From positions 1-11,875 of the forward strand of contig DCYM01000232.1 in the NCBI GenBank assembly GCA_002331465.1: 11,875 nucleotides of DNA, in the 5' to 3' direction. This DNA comes from Candidatus Neomicrothrix sp. UBA2110 (GTDB taxonomy: Bacteria > Actinomycetota > Acidimicrobiia > Acidimicrobiales > Poriferisodalaceae). The notes beneath the pieces were generated by a model. It worked only from the letters and a program-made list of their open reading frames with translations. It made no database searches and was not told where the DNA came from. Shown here one piece after another: positions 5,279 through 11,875 of the stretch. How positions within the stretch are numbered: the stretch's first letter is position 1; every line of letters starts with the position of its first letter. The position numbers were made by a program, and so were the translations under genes.

Positions 5279-7863
5279 CAAGCCCACCCATTCCACTGCG
5301 TGCGAGTCTCTTGGCGGATCGGGGACTCACACCGGATGACTTTCAGGTTCAAGCCTTCGAGGTGATAGATGACGATAGATCTGTCCTGGTCACTGCCCCA
5401 ACAGCATCAGGCAAAACGCTTATTGCTGAGTATGCAATCGGTAAGGCGTTGGAGGATGGTCGATCGGTCGCCTACACAACACCTATCAAGGCGTTGTCGA
5501 ACCAGAAGTTCCGCGACCTTGCTTCCTGGTTAGGGCCCGACCGGGTCGGATTGTTGACAGGAGATAACGCGATCCGCCCTGAGGTTGATGTAGTTGTGAT
5601 GACCACAGAAGTCCTTCGAAACATGATTTATGCAGGATCTCCTCGACTTGAGAATTTAGGACTCGTAGTTCTCGATGAGGTTCATTTTCTGCAGGACCCC
5701 TACCGAGGGCCTGTTTGGGAAGAAGTGATTATTCAACTCCCACCCAGCACCCGTTTGGTGTGCCTCTCGGCAACCGTTACTAATGCTGAGGAATTGGCGG
5801 GATGGATTAGTGAAGTCCAGGGAAGTTGCGAAGCCGTAACCGAACCAACGCGGCCAGTGGAGTTACATGATCACTTCTTGGTGTTTGACAAAAGACACCG
5901 AAGACTCCAAGAATTTCGAACTCTTAGAAACGGCCAAGTCAATATCGAAGTTGAACGGTTTCTCGGAAAATTGGGCGGTGAGAGACGACAAGATGGCCGA
6001 GGTAGAACCGGGGGAGTAGGCCGCCCACGGCGCAGCGAAGTAATCGAACACCTCGACGCCACGGACCGGCTACCAGCGATTTGTTTCATTTTTTCGAGGC
6101 AGGGCTGTGATGACGCAGTCCGAAACTGCCTTGAACAAGGCATCGGTTTCCTCGATGGGCGTGAGCAACAACAAGTTGAAACGATAGCGGAGCAACATGT
6201 CCGCGACATTCGACGCGCCGATCTTGCCGTCCTTGATTACGAAAGTTGGCTGGAAGGCTTAAAGGCTGGAGTAGCGGCCCACCATGCGGGCATGGTTGCC
6301 CCATTTAAAGAAACTGTCGAAGATTGTTTCGGGGCCGGTTTACTGCGGGTGGTGTTTGCCACCGAAACTCTCGCTATGGGGGTTAACCTCCCCGCCCGAT
6401 CAGTGGTTGTGGAACAACTAAGTCGTTTCCGTGGTGAAGGGCACGTCGTGCTGACACCGGGGGAGTACACACAACTAACAGGGCGAGCTGGGCGAAGGGG
6501 AATCGATTCGACAGGGCATGCGTACACGCTGTGGAGCCCCTACGAGTCTTTTGACCAAATCGTGCGGCTCGCATCGAGCAAAGAATTCGTTTTGGAATCC
6601 GCTTTTCGACCGACCTACAACATGGCCGCCAATTTAATGAGCAGAGCCGACCGCCAAGAAGCTATTGCTCTTTTGGAACGTTCATTCGCTCAGTATCGAT
6701 CCGCTCGAAGCGTCGTGGAGTTGGCCACTCAAGTAGAAAAAGCAAAGGCATCGCTCCGAACGGCCCAGACGGAGTTGAAGCGACTTGGGGTCGCCCGCTC
6801 ATCGGAAACCAGTCCTGTAATCAAAGGCGTGACTCAGGTCTCGGAGGCCTTGCGAAGCCTCCGACCGGGAGGAGTCGTGGAAAGAATTCAGGGCACGGAG
6901 TCACAGCATCTATTAGTACTTGGAACTACAAATAGACGCGGAGGGGACAACCGAGTCCGAGTAGTGACTGCTCGAGGCAAGGTGATGATGCTTGGCGTGT
7001 CGGACTTCGACCAGTCGCCGCAAGCTATTGCCACCTTGGAATTACCAAAGCCTTATGCGCCCAACCGGCGAGAGTATCAGCGAGTCGCTGCCAGGCTGCT
7101 GAAACAACACTTGACGGATTCGGGCCTCGTGCCAGAAATGAGACGACCTGATCGGGACTTGCAGCGAGCACGAGCGGAGGCTGAGCGTCAAGTGCAACGT
7201 GCTGAGTTGAGAATCGAATCGTTGAAATCTCGAATTGACGTTGCCGAAGGCGGTCTGACTCACACCCTTGATTCGATCGTTGCAATGTTGCAATCGTTTG
7301 GTTGCGCGACTGGATGGCAGCTGGAGGAATCTGGTCGGCGACTCCAAGGAATATTCCATGAAATGGACTTACTTGTTGGCATCTGCATAGATAACGATAT
7401 TTTCGAGGGTTTGTCTTCACCGGAGCTTGCAGCGATTGTTTCAGTCCTAACCTACGAACATCGAAGTCGAATAGAACCGCCGCCGCCCTGGTACCCCAAT
7501 AATGGCGTGGAGAAGAGCGTCAAGGCAATGCTGGCGTACGCAACATCGCTTCGCTCTGAAGAACAAGCGAGAGGGCTACCTGAGACCAGGATGCCTGACC
7601 CTTCAATCTTGGCGCAGATTCACGCGTGGGCATCGGGCCATGACCTCAGCCAGATCCTCGACGATGAAATGTCAGCGGGCGATTTCGTGCGCAATGTTCG
7701 GCAAGTGATTGACCTGCTCAGCCAAATCGCTGAGGTGGTACCCAGCGATCAAACCCGTAAAGCAATGAGAAACGCTGTTGCAGCCATTGATCGAGATTTG
7801 GTGTCGGCGGCAGCGCGCGTTCAGGACGATGTCGAAAATGAGGTTGACATCAATGCCAATTGA
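5275..7863 (+). CDS. helY: Ski2/Mtr4-like DEVH helicase, HelY type
   Basis: This is a probable ATP-dependent RNA helicase of superfamily 2, 862 residues, slightly shorter than the roughly 906 of M. tuberculosis HelY. Visible motifs in order are Phe23/Gln24 of a Q-like motif, Walker A APTASGKT (41-48), TPIKALSNQKF (69-79), the DEVH box (134-137), SAT (165-167), a Gly/Arg-rich linker (234-253), FATETLAMGVNLPARSVV in the second RecA domain, and motif VI QLTGRAGRRGID (400-411). The rest fits the ratchet, arch-like and C-terminal DSHCT regions, with a probable coiled coil around 630-670. The tatC-helY pairing is the same as in mycobacteria. The ATG at 5275 overlaps the tatC stop by four bases. Its precise RNA substrate is not known from sequence; a role in rRNA or mRNA processing is inferred from the family. 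Confidence 0.94.
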   Translation: MTSPPIPLRASLLADRGLTPDDFQVQAFEVIDDDRSVLVTAPTASGKTLIAEYAIGKALEDGRSVAYTTPIKALSNQKFRDLASWLGPDRVGLLTGDNAIRPEVDVVVMTTEVLRNMIYAGSPRLENLGLVVLDEVHFLQDPYRGPVWEEVIIQLPPSTRLVCLSATVTNAEELAGWISEVQGSCEAVTEPTRPVELHDHFLVFDKRHRRLQEFRTLRNGQVNIEVERFLGKLGGERRQDGRGRTGGVGRPRRSEVIEHLDATDRLPAICFIFSRQGCDDAVRNCLEQGIGFLDGREQQQVETIAEQHVRDIRRADLAVLDYESWLEGLKAGVAAHHAGMVAPFKETVEDCFGAGLLRVVFATETLAMGVNLPARSVVVEQLSRFRGEGHVVLTPGEYTQLTGRAGRRGIDSTGHAYTLWSPYESFDQIVRLASSKEFVLESAFRPTYNMAANLMSRADRQEAIALLERSFAQYRSARSVVELATQVEKAKASLRTAQTELKRLGVARSSETSPVIKGVTQVSEALRSLRPGGVVERIQGTESQHLLVLGTTNRRGGDNRVRVVTARGKVMMLGVSDFDQSPQAIATLELPKPYAPNRREYQRVAARLLKQHLTDSGLVPEMRRPDRDLQRARAEAERQVQRAELRIESLKSRIDVAEGGLTHTLDSIVAMLQSFGCATGWQLEESGRRLQGIFHEMDLLVGICIDNDIFEGLSSPELAAIVSVLTYEHRSRIEPPPPWYPNNGVEKSVKAMLAYATSLRSEEQARGLPETRMPDPSILAQIHAWASGHDLSQILDDEMSAGDFVRNVRQVIDLLSQIAEVVPSDQTRKAMRNAVAAIDRDLVSAAARVQDDVENEVDINAN
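6841..6864 (+). repeat. Perfect 8-bp inverted repeat (hairpin) inside helY
   Basis: The arms TCGGAGGC (6841-6848) and GCCTCCGA (6857-6864) are exact reverse complements separated by eight bases. Two more TT/AA pairs are possible inside the loop. The stem is GC-rich and would be stable in mRNA. It lies in frame inside the helicase, encoding the segment around ALRSLRP, and is not followed by a T-run, so it is not a terminator. It may be chance or a translation-pausing structure. Confidence 0.5.
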
Positions 7864-8467
7864 GCGCGGAAAGGATTGGGGGGATGACGCGCCTCCCGGG
7901 TTAGTGGATGTCATAGCGACGACGGATGCCGAGGTGCGAACCGTCGTCGAGGAATCTTGGGCTGCTGGAACAGAAGTTCCTTCAATAGCACTGCTGGGTG
8001 GTGATCTATGGCGGGCATTAGGTGCGCCGGTGGGAGGGCTGCAAAGAATTCGAAGCCGAGACGCCAAGATGGTGCCGATTGATGCGGCTCAGGTCCGTCT
8101 TGATGATCGTTCTTGTGTAGCTGTCGCCCACGTGTTCTGCATGAAAAGTTGGTGGCATGGGCCGATCACCGCAGTTATGAATTCTGAATGGCGTGATACA
8201 TGGCGTGTGGCCCCTAAAGCGCATCCCAACGATGGGCGATTTGACCTGCTGGAAGGAGACCTTCCCATTAGAGAAAGGTGGTTAGCGAGAAGTCGTCTAC
8301 GAACGGGTGACCACTTGCCTCATTCAGGTATCCGTAGCGAAAGAGTTACTCATTTAGAAAGAACTTTTGAGCGCCCCTTTCGTATCCGGATCGACGGAGT
8401 TGACGAGGGACGACACCGTTCGATCGCGGTGAGGGTGGTTCCCGATGCTTTCAACGTCATATTCTGA
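7853..8467 (+). CDS. YegS/diacylglycerol-kinase C-terminal-like protein without a full kinase domain
   Basis: This 204-residue product matches what I recall of the C-terminal beta-sandwich half of YegS/DAGK-type lipid kinases. It has VAPKAHPNDGRFDLLEGDL at about 119-137, a GDHLPHSGIR stretch near 152-161 and FRIRIDGVDEGR near 176-187, which parallel the family's 'APDADPDDGLLDV', 'HPGV' and 'DGE' elements. The N-terminal half is short and lacks the GGDGT nucleotide loop; only LLGGDLWRALGAP (48-60) is reminiscent of it. A KSWWHGP motif lies at 98-104. I chose ATG at 7853, with GAGG ten bases upstream and an 11-base overlap with helY; upstream in-frame starts lie deep inside helY. It may be a lipid-binding or regulatory relative rather than an active kinase. 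No frameshifted kinase half was found upstream, where helY is intact. Confidence 0.72.
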   Translation: MPIERGKDWGDDAPPGLVDVIATTDAEVRTVVEESWAAGTEVPSIALLGGDLWRALGAPVGGLQRIRSRDAKMVPIDAAQVRLDDRSCVAVAHVFCMKSWWHGPITAVMNSEWRDTWRVAPKAHPNDGRFDLLEGDLPIRERWLARSRLRTGDHLPHSGIRSERVTHLERTFERPFRIRIDGVDEGRHRSIAVRVVPDAFNVIF

Positions 8468-8505
8468 TTTTTCTAAAGACCCCCAAGGGTGCGCGACTAA
8501 TGCGT

Positions 8506-8524
8506 CTGATCGTCCTACGATCAG
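8506..8524 (+). promoter_or_regulatory. 8+3+8 inverted repeat between the helY operon and the ThyX-like gene
   Basis: CTGATCGT and ACGATCAG are exact reverse complements separated by CCT. The repeat lies 39 bases after the preceding stop and is followed by TTTAAGT. It could act as a weak intrinsic terminator for the upstream operon; the stem is only half GC and the T-run is three bases. Alternatively it is an operator for a dimeric repressor upstream of the next gene. A smaller ACCC/GGGT hairpin lies just upstream (about 8479-8490). The sequence does not decide between the two roles. Confidence 0.4.
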
Positions 8525-8549
8525 TTTAAGTACTGAAACCTCCGTCCTT

Positions 8550-8555
8550 TATTAT
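8550..8555 (+). promoter_or_regulatory. Possible -10 box upstream of the ThyX-like gene
   Basis: TATTAT matches the sigma-70-type -10 consensus at five of six bases in an otherwise AT-rich stretch. It would place transcription start near 8562, only about five bases before the TTG at 8567, giving a nearly leaderless mRNA. This would fit the lack of a ribosome site before the gene. No convincing -35 box was found at normal spacing, so the call is tentative. Confidence 0.3.
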
Positions 8556-8566
8556 CTCACTACCTT

Positions 8567-10180
8567 TTGAAATTGATCTTGAACAACTACGCAGTCGAGC
8601 AATTTACGGCGAACGAGGAAGATGTTCTTCGTCGTTACTTCACGAACCTCGACCAGCCCGTGTTCGCGCTCGTGAACCTGCCCGAGGTCGTCAAGGGCGC
8701 GCTTTTCGCTAGGTACAGCAGAACACATAAGAGTCTCAGACGGTTGTTTCTGGATGAGTTCGTTGATGACCTTGATGTCTCCGGTGATCTGTCAATTGAT
8801 GCCACAGTCGGTCTCGCTAAAGCCGAGGAACTTTATCAACGAGTTTTCGTCGAATACGGTGATGACTCAGTCGCTCAGCTGGGCGGCGTTCATCTGGCAT
8901 GCGAGCAAGCTTCTAATCTCTTGACGAAGGTCCTCGAGTGGGGCCGGCTGATGTCCTATTTGGAGCAATCAACTCGGTACTTGAGTTATGACACCCGCAT
9001 CGAAGGACGATATCGCTATCACCGCGATCCGGAAGTGCTTGCTTCTCCCCTTGGCACGCGTTATGTCGGTGACCTTGATCGGCTATTTGACACCTACGCG
9101 GAGTTGGTGCCGCTCATGCAGGACTTCTATCGAACTAACCACGCGCAGGGTAACGACATCGGCGATTTGGCCTACCGCCAAACGATACGGGCGAAGTCCT
9201 TTGATGCTGTACGCGGCCTTCTTCCCGCCGCAAGTCTCTCGAATGTGGGAATTTACGGAACCGGTCAGGCATACGAAGCTTTATTAATCCGGATGCGATC
9301 GCATCCGCTCCCCGAGGCGCGGTCCTACGCCGGTCTGATGCTTTCAGAATTGCGGAAAGTGATCCCTTCTTTCCTCCGGCGCGTCGACATCGAAGATCGG
9401 GGTGTTGCTTGGTCCAAATATTTTGAAGCCAATCGCAACTCCATGCGAGAACTCGCAACCCAGATGTTTGCGCAGATAGACCCAGTACCTGTCAGTGAGG
9501 TCGAACTCATTGATTGGGATCCCGATGGTGAACGCAAAATGTTGGCCGCGATGCTGTACCCGTATAGCCATTTGCCTGAGACACAGCTCGTGGATTTAGT
9601 CGACAACTTGACGTCGGAGGAGCGAATTAATTTAGTTCGGCAATATGTCGGCGACAGAGGTAACCGACGCCATAGACCGGGTCGCGCTTTAGAAAGATTG
9701 GATTACCGGTTTGACGTGTTGGGTGATTATGGAGGTTTCCGAGACCTTCAGCGGCATCGTCTACTGACGATCGAATGGCAGCCACTCACACCTGACCACG
9801 GCTACGAAATACCAGAAGCAGTCAACGGCGCAGGACTTGCCGATCGATACGACGGGGCTCTGGAACGTTCGAGGGCTCTGTATGAAGCCCTGCTCCCTGA
9901 GTTCCCCGAACAGGCCTCATACGCAGTGTCCATGGCATATCGGGTTCGGTATGTCATGCAGTTCAACGCCCGCGAAGCGCTCCACATGATCGAACTGCGC
10001 AGTCAGCCACAGGGCCACCCCAATTATCGGCGCATTGTGCAAGAGATGTATCAGCAAATAGCGACACGTGCTGGACACCAAGCTGTCGCAGAAATGTTCA
10101 CGCACGTCGATCTCACTGAGGGAGAAGATGGGCGACTTCAAGCAGAAAAGGCTTTGCAGCAGCGACGGGTAACCCAGTGA
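8567..10180 (+). CDS. Double-length ThyX-like (flavin-dependent thymidylate synthase family) protein
   Basis: ThyX enzymes methylate dUMP to dTMP using FAD and methylene-tetrahydrofolate, and usually have about 220-250 residues. This product has 537 and appears to hold two ThyX folds. In the first half, YGDDSVAQLGGVHLACEQ leads into WGRLMSYLEQSTRY (125-138), which lines up with RHRxxSxxxxSxR, keeping both serines and the last Arg but losing the first Arg and the His. AVRGLLPAASLSNVGIYGTG and ALLIRMRSHPLPEAR (about 215-252) match the family's C-terminal block. In the second half, QRHRLLTIEWQPLT (395-408) keeps RHR but loses the serines, and FNAREALHMIELRSQPQGHP (466-485) matches the closing block. 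The start is probably TTG at 8567 (an in-frame stop lies at 8534); TTG at 8573 or 8579 is possible. No ribosome site is seen. Whether it is an active thymidylate synthase is uncertain. Confidence 0.82.
   Translation: MKLILNNYAVEQFTANEEDVLRRYFTNLDQPVFALVNLPEVVKGALFARYSRTHKSLRRLFLDEFVDDLDVSGDLSIDATVGLAKAEELYQRVFVEYGDDSVAQLGGVHLACEQASNLLTKVLEWGRLMSYLEQSTRYLSYDTRIEGRYRYHRDPEVLASPLGTRYVGDLDRLFDTYAELVPLMQDFYRTNHAQGNDIGDLAYRQTIRAKSFDAVRGLLPAASLSNVGIYGTGQAYEALLIRMRSHPLPEARSYAGLMLSELRKVIPSFLRRVDIEDRGVAWSKYFEANRNSMRELATQMFAQIDPVPVSEVELIDWDPDGERKMLAAMLYPYSHLPETQLVDLVDNLTSEERINLVRQYVGDRGNRRHRPGRALERLDYRFDVLGDYGGFRDLQRHRLLTIEWQPLTPDHGYEIPEAVNGAGLADRYDGALERSRALYEALLPEFPEQASYAVSMAYRVRYVMQFNAREALHMIELRSQPQGHPNYRRIVQEMYQQIATRAGHQAVAEMFTHVDLTEGEDGRLQAEKALQQRRVTQ
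9290..9307 (+). repeat. Perfect 18-bp palindrome within the ThyX-like gene
   Basis: CGGATGCGATCGCATCCG reads identically on both strands and contains the octamer GCGATCGC. It lies inside the first ThyX-like domain, encoding part of IRMRSHPL. An exact palindrome of this length is not expected by chance in about 12 kb (roughly 0.05 occurrences under equal base frequencies). A protein-binding or methylation site is possible; no function is evident. Confidence 0.6.
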
Positions 10181-10653
10181 ACGAATCTGTTCGAGTGGCC
10201 ACTGTCGCTGACCTGGAAATGCTCGCTGACTTCGCGACGCAGGCGGTAGCTGAGCAGCACGAGAATCGCGGCGGTTATGTGTGGAGCAGACGAGAAACGA
10301 GAAGCCGGCCTTATCTAGCCAGTTTTGAAGCGGCGCTTCACGACCCGGACCAGACCATCTGGATTGGAATGATCGATGACGTTCCCCTTGGATACGCCGT
10401 GTCCAGAGTGGAGTTGCTCCGCACCGGCGAAATTTTGGGACAGGTTTCAGACATCTGGGTTGATCCCGAGGCTCGAAGCGTGGGGCTGGGTGAGTCCCTG
10501 ATTGGCTCGATCATTTCCTGGTGCACTGAGCGTAATTGTGTCGGGATCGACTCGATGGCATTGCCTGGCAACCGCGCAACGAAAAACTTTTTCGAAACGT
10601 TTGGATTTAAAGCGCGGCTCCTTACCGTGCATAAACCGCTCAATGAACCTTGA
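10177..10653 (+). CDS. GNAT family N-acetyltransferase
   Basis: This 158-residue protein has the fold-defining features of Gcn5-related acetyltransferases, which transfer an acyl group from acyl-CoA to an amine. An N-terminal VRVATVADLEMLADFA strand-helix is followed by strand IWIGMIDDVPLGYAV (61-75). The acetyl-CoA pyrophosphate loop is VDPEARSVGLG (95-105), fitting R-x-x-G-x-G with Arg100. NRATKNFFETFGFKAR (132-147) is the usual C-terminal motif. GTG at 10177 overlaps the ThyX-like stop in a GTGA junction, so the two are very likely translated together. The substrate is unknown; the operon position next to ThyX-like and Nudix genes does not by itself define it. Confidence 0.9.
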   Translation: MNESVRVATVADLEMLADFATQAVAEQHENRGGYVWSRRETRSRPYLASFEAALHDPDQTIWIGMIDDVPLGYAVSRVELLRTGEILGQVSDIWVDPEARSVGLGESLIGSIISWCTERNCVGIDSMALPGNRATKNFFETFGFKARLLTVHKPLNEP

Positions 10654-10669
10654 GGTGACAGACCGACGG

Positions 10670-11062
10670 ATGCCAGAACCTTGCGTTGGAGCGGTGTTGG
10701 TTTGGAATGGAGCATTACTTCTAATCAAGCGGGGGCAAGAGCCTGGCATCGGCCAATGGTCGCTTCCAGGTGGACGTCTAGAGCCCCTAGAAGCTTGGCA
10801 AGAGGCGGTTGAACGCGAGGTCGAAGAAGAGACTGGCCTAAAAGTCAACTGTGGTGAGTTCGTCGGTTGGGTCGAACGTTCCGTAACCGATCACAGGTAT
10901 CTCATTGCCGACTTCTTCGTCACAACCGATGACCCTTCTGGTGCAACAGCCGGTGATGACGCAGAAGATTTAGCTTTCGTTGACCCTGAACAAATCAAAA
11001 GGCTTGAGCTAACAGCTGGCTTGAAGGAGTTCCTTTTCCAACACCGCGTGCTGGCGCCTTAG
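10670..11062 (+). CDS. Nudix hydrolase (MutT-like)
   Basis: Nudix enzymes hydrolyse nucleoside diphosphates linked to another moiety, including damaged dNTPs, ADP-ribose and NADH. From ATG at 10670 the product is 130 residues, typical for MutT-like proteins. It opens with CVGAVLVWNGALLLIKRG, then GQWSLPGG, and carries a perfect Nudix box from Gly35 to Leu57, with Glu41 and REVEEETGL at 49-57, including the metal-binding glutamates. AGGTGA at 10653-10658 is a fair ribosome site for this start. An ATG at 10643, inside the end of the GNAT gene, would add nine residues and make an 11-base overlap like others here, so it remains possible. The stop overlaps the convergent crotonase stop by four bases. 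The exact substrate cannot be assigned. Confidence 0.93.
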   Translation: MPEPCVGAVLVWNGALLLIKRGQEPGIGQWSLPGGRLEPLEAWQEAVEREVEEETGLKVNCGEFVGWVERSVTDHRYLIADFFVTTDDPSGATAGDDAEDLAFVDPEQIKRLELTAGLKEFLFQHRVLAP

Positions 11063-11817
11063 CGTCCCTTCCAAACAGGATCCCGTTTTTCAACGAACGC
11101 CAACGGACCTTCCCGGAAGTCTTCGGTTTTCACGACGACCCGAAAATGGTCTTTGGTGATTTGCCAGCCTTCCGTATCGGCGACACCCTGACTTTCCAGG
11201 ACGACTTTGCGGCTCTCTCTGACAGCTATTGGGGCATTAACGGTGATGCGAGCAGCAAGTTCTAACGCCGCATCAACCACAGTCCCTGGTTCCACGAGTT
11301 CGTTGACTAGACCGAGCGCAAAGGCGCGTTCGGCGCTGATGGGATCACCGGTAAGTGCCAATTCCATCGCGACGTTACGAGCGATCGAAGCGGGTAGACG
11401 GAAAAGCCCGCCCGCCCCCGCGATCAGACTTCGTTTCACTTCGGGAATACCGAAACGAGCGGTGCTGGAGGCGACGACAAGGTCGCAGGCCAGAACTATC
11501 TCTAATCCGCCCGCTAGAGCAGGACCGTCGACCGCTGCAATCAAAGGTTTGGTTCTTGGATAGCGAACTAAACCCGCGAATCCACCTTTTTCTGTCTCGA
11601 TTGCCTTACCGCTACTAACCGACTTGAGGTCGGCGCCAGCACTAAAAACGGGCCCGTTTGCTGCAAGTATCGCAACCCAGGCACTGTCGTCGGATTCGAA
11701 AGTGTCAAGGTGCGCTTCGAGTTCAGCAGAGACTTCATGACTAACTGCGTTTCGGGCTTCGGCTCTATCCAGAGTAATGACTCTTATATTGCCAACCTTC
11801 TCGTACGTTACGACCAT
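11059..11817 (-). CDS. Enoyl-CoA hydratase/isomerase (crotonase) family protein
   Basis: Crotonase enzymes act on acyl-CoA thioesters, most often hydrating trans-2-enoyl-CoA in fatty-acid beta-oxidation. The 252-residue product has RAEARNAVS near the N-terminus and FSAGADLK (58-65) forming one side of the oxyanion hole. DGPALAGGLEIVLACDL (97-113) carries Glu106, and FGIPEVKRSLIAGAGG (122-137) carries Glu126. These two glutamates sit where the catalytic pair of rat enoyl-CoA hydratase (Glu144/Glu164) lies, so true hydratase activity is plausible. GDPISAERAFALGLVNELV follows, and the C-terminus FVEKRDPVWKGR is typical of actinobacterial members. ATG at 11815-11817 on the minus strand is well placed, with only a weak AAGAG upstream. 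It is convergent with the Nudix gene. The chain-length preference is not deducible. Confidence 0.93.
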   Translation of the reverse strand: MVVTYEKVGNIRVITLDRAEARNAVSHEVSAELEAHLDTFESDDSAWVAILAANGPVFSAGADLKSVSSGKAIETEKGGFAGLVRYPRTKPLIAAVDGPALAGGLEIVLACDLVVASSTARFGIPEVKRSLIAGAGGLFRLPASIARNVAMELALTGDPISAERAFALGLVNELVEPGTVVDAALELAARITVNAPIAVRESRKVVLESQGVADTEGWQITKDHFRVVVKTEDFREGPLAFVEKRDPVWKGR

Positions 11818-11826
11818 CTGCTGCTC

Positions 11827-11875
11827 TTAGGGCCGTTCATCTGCACTCGCTTCTGGGGTCGACGGTTCGGTCTCT
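11827..11875 (-). CDS. Probable C-terminal tail of an unknown minus-strand gene, cut by window edge
   Basis: Reading the minus strand from the window edge, one frame is open for 15 codons and ends at TAA (11827-11829), nine bases before the crotonase ATG. It encodes ETEPSTPEASADERP, an acidic Pro/Ala/Ser-rich tail of the kind often found at protein C-termini. The close spacing suggests cotranscription with the crotonase. The stretch is far too short to identify, and an open frame of this size can occur by chance. Confidence 0.35.
   Translation of the reverse strand, partial: ETEPSTPEASADERP

Noticed and set aside
5977..6036. Gly/Arg-rich stretch in HelY as a possible insertion or frameshift
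   Set aside because: HelY-type helicases have a similar low-complexity linker between the two RecA domains, and the reading frame continues cleanly into FIFSRQGCDD.
7778..7852. Longer N-terminus for the YegS-like protein, starting inside helY
   Set aside because: The added residues are basic and unlike the family, while ATG at 7853 has a well-spaced GAGG and a short 11-base overlap like its neighbours.
8465..8566. Small RNA or tRNA in the intergenic region
   Set aside because: No cloverleaf, CCA end or anticodon arm is visible; only the 8+3+8 repeat and a smaller hairpin are present.
10502..10642. Longer N-terminus for the Nudix protein
   Set aside because: It would overlap about half of the GNAT motif region in another frame, and Nudix proteins normally begin just before the VGAVLV strand.
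1..11875. CRISPR array, IS element, prophage or toxin-antitoxin pair
   Set aside because: No regularly spaced repeats, transposase motifs, terminal repeats, phage structural genes or small toxin-like pairs were found; most genes belong to recognised housekeeping families.

Overview
The window reads as a chromosomal core region of an actinobacterium that carries the Pup-proteasome system. By eye the GC content is moderate, so I favour an uncultured member of Acidimicrobiia or a related deep actinobacterial class over a high-GC Streptomyces or Mycobacterium. The class assignment is inference. What is seen is a near-textbook PafA, the C-terminus of a PrcA-like proteasome alpha subunit, a Ski2-like helicase of the HelY type next to tatC, and an actinobacterial-style crotonase. 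No rRNA, tRNA, CRISPR, IS element or phage gene was seen, and no stretch longer than about 300 bases lacks a gene.

Layout. (1) 1-2592: end of prcA, then pafA and a DUF3866 gene. (2) 2582-3145: signal peptidase I, overlapping the DUF3866 gene. (3) 3163-3909, minus strand: a glycerophosphodiester phosphodiesterase, the only minus-strand gene in the first 11 kb. (4) 3931-8467: a tightly coupled run of a small one-TM protein, a TatB/TatA-like subunit, TatC, a HelY helicase and a short protein resembling only the C-terminal half of YegS/diacylglycerol-kinase enzymes. Each junction here is a 4-base or 11-base overlap. (5) 8468-8566: a short intergenic region with an 8+3+8 inverted repeat and a possible -10 box. 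(6) 8567-11062: a second coupled run of a double-length ThyX-like protein, a GNAT acetyltransferase and a Nudix hydrolase. (7) 11059-11875, minus strand: an enoyl-CoA hydratase/isomerase, preceded by what looks like the tail of another gene cut by the window edge.

How the genes fit together. The pafA-tatA/B-tatC-helY order parallels Mycobacterium tuberculosis, where (from memory) pafA-pafB-pafC-tatA-tatC-helY are contiguous. Here the pafBC regulator pair is absent between pafA and tat, and the DUF3866, lepB and GDPD genes plus a small ORF occupy the space. LepB and Tat form a protein-export neighbourhood. GDPD and the YegS-like fragment suggest phospholipid turnover.

The most unusual item is the 537-residue ThyX-like protein. 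It appears to contain two successive ThyX folds, each retaining a different half of the RHRxxSxxxxSxR signature. The rest looks like conserved housekeeping DNA. I did not find a clear new multi-gene system such as a defence island.
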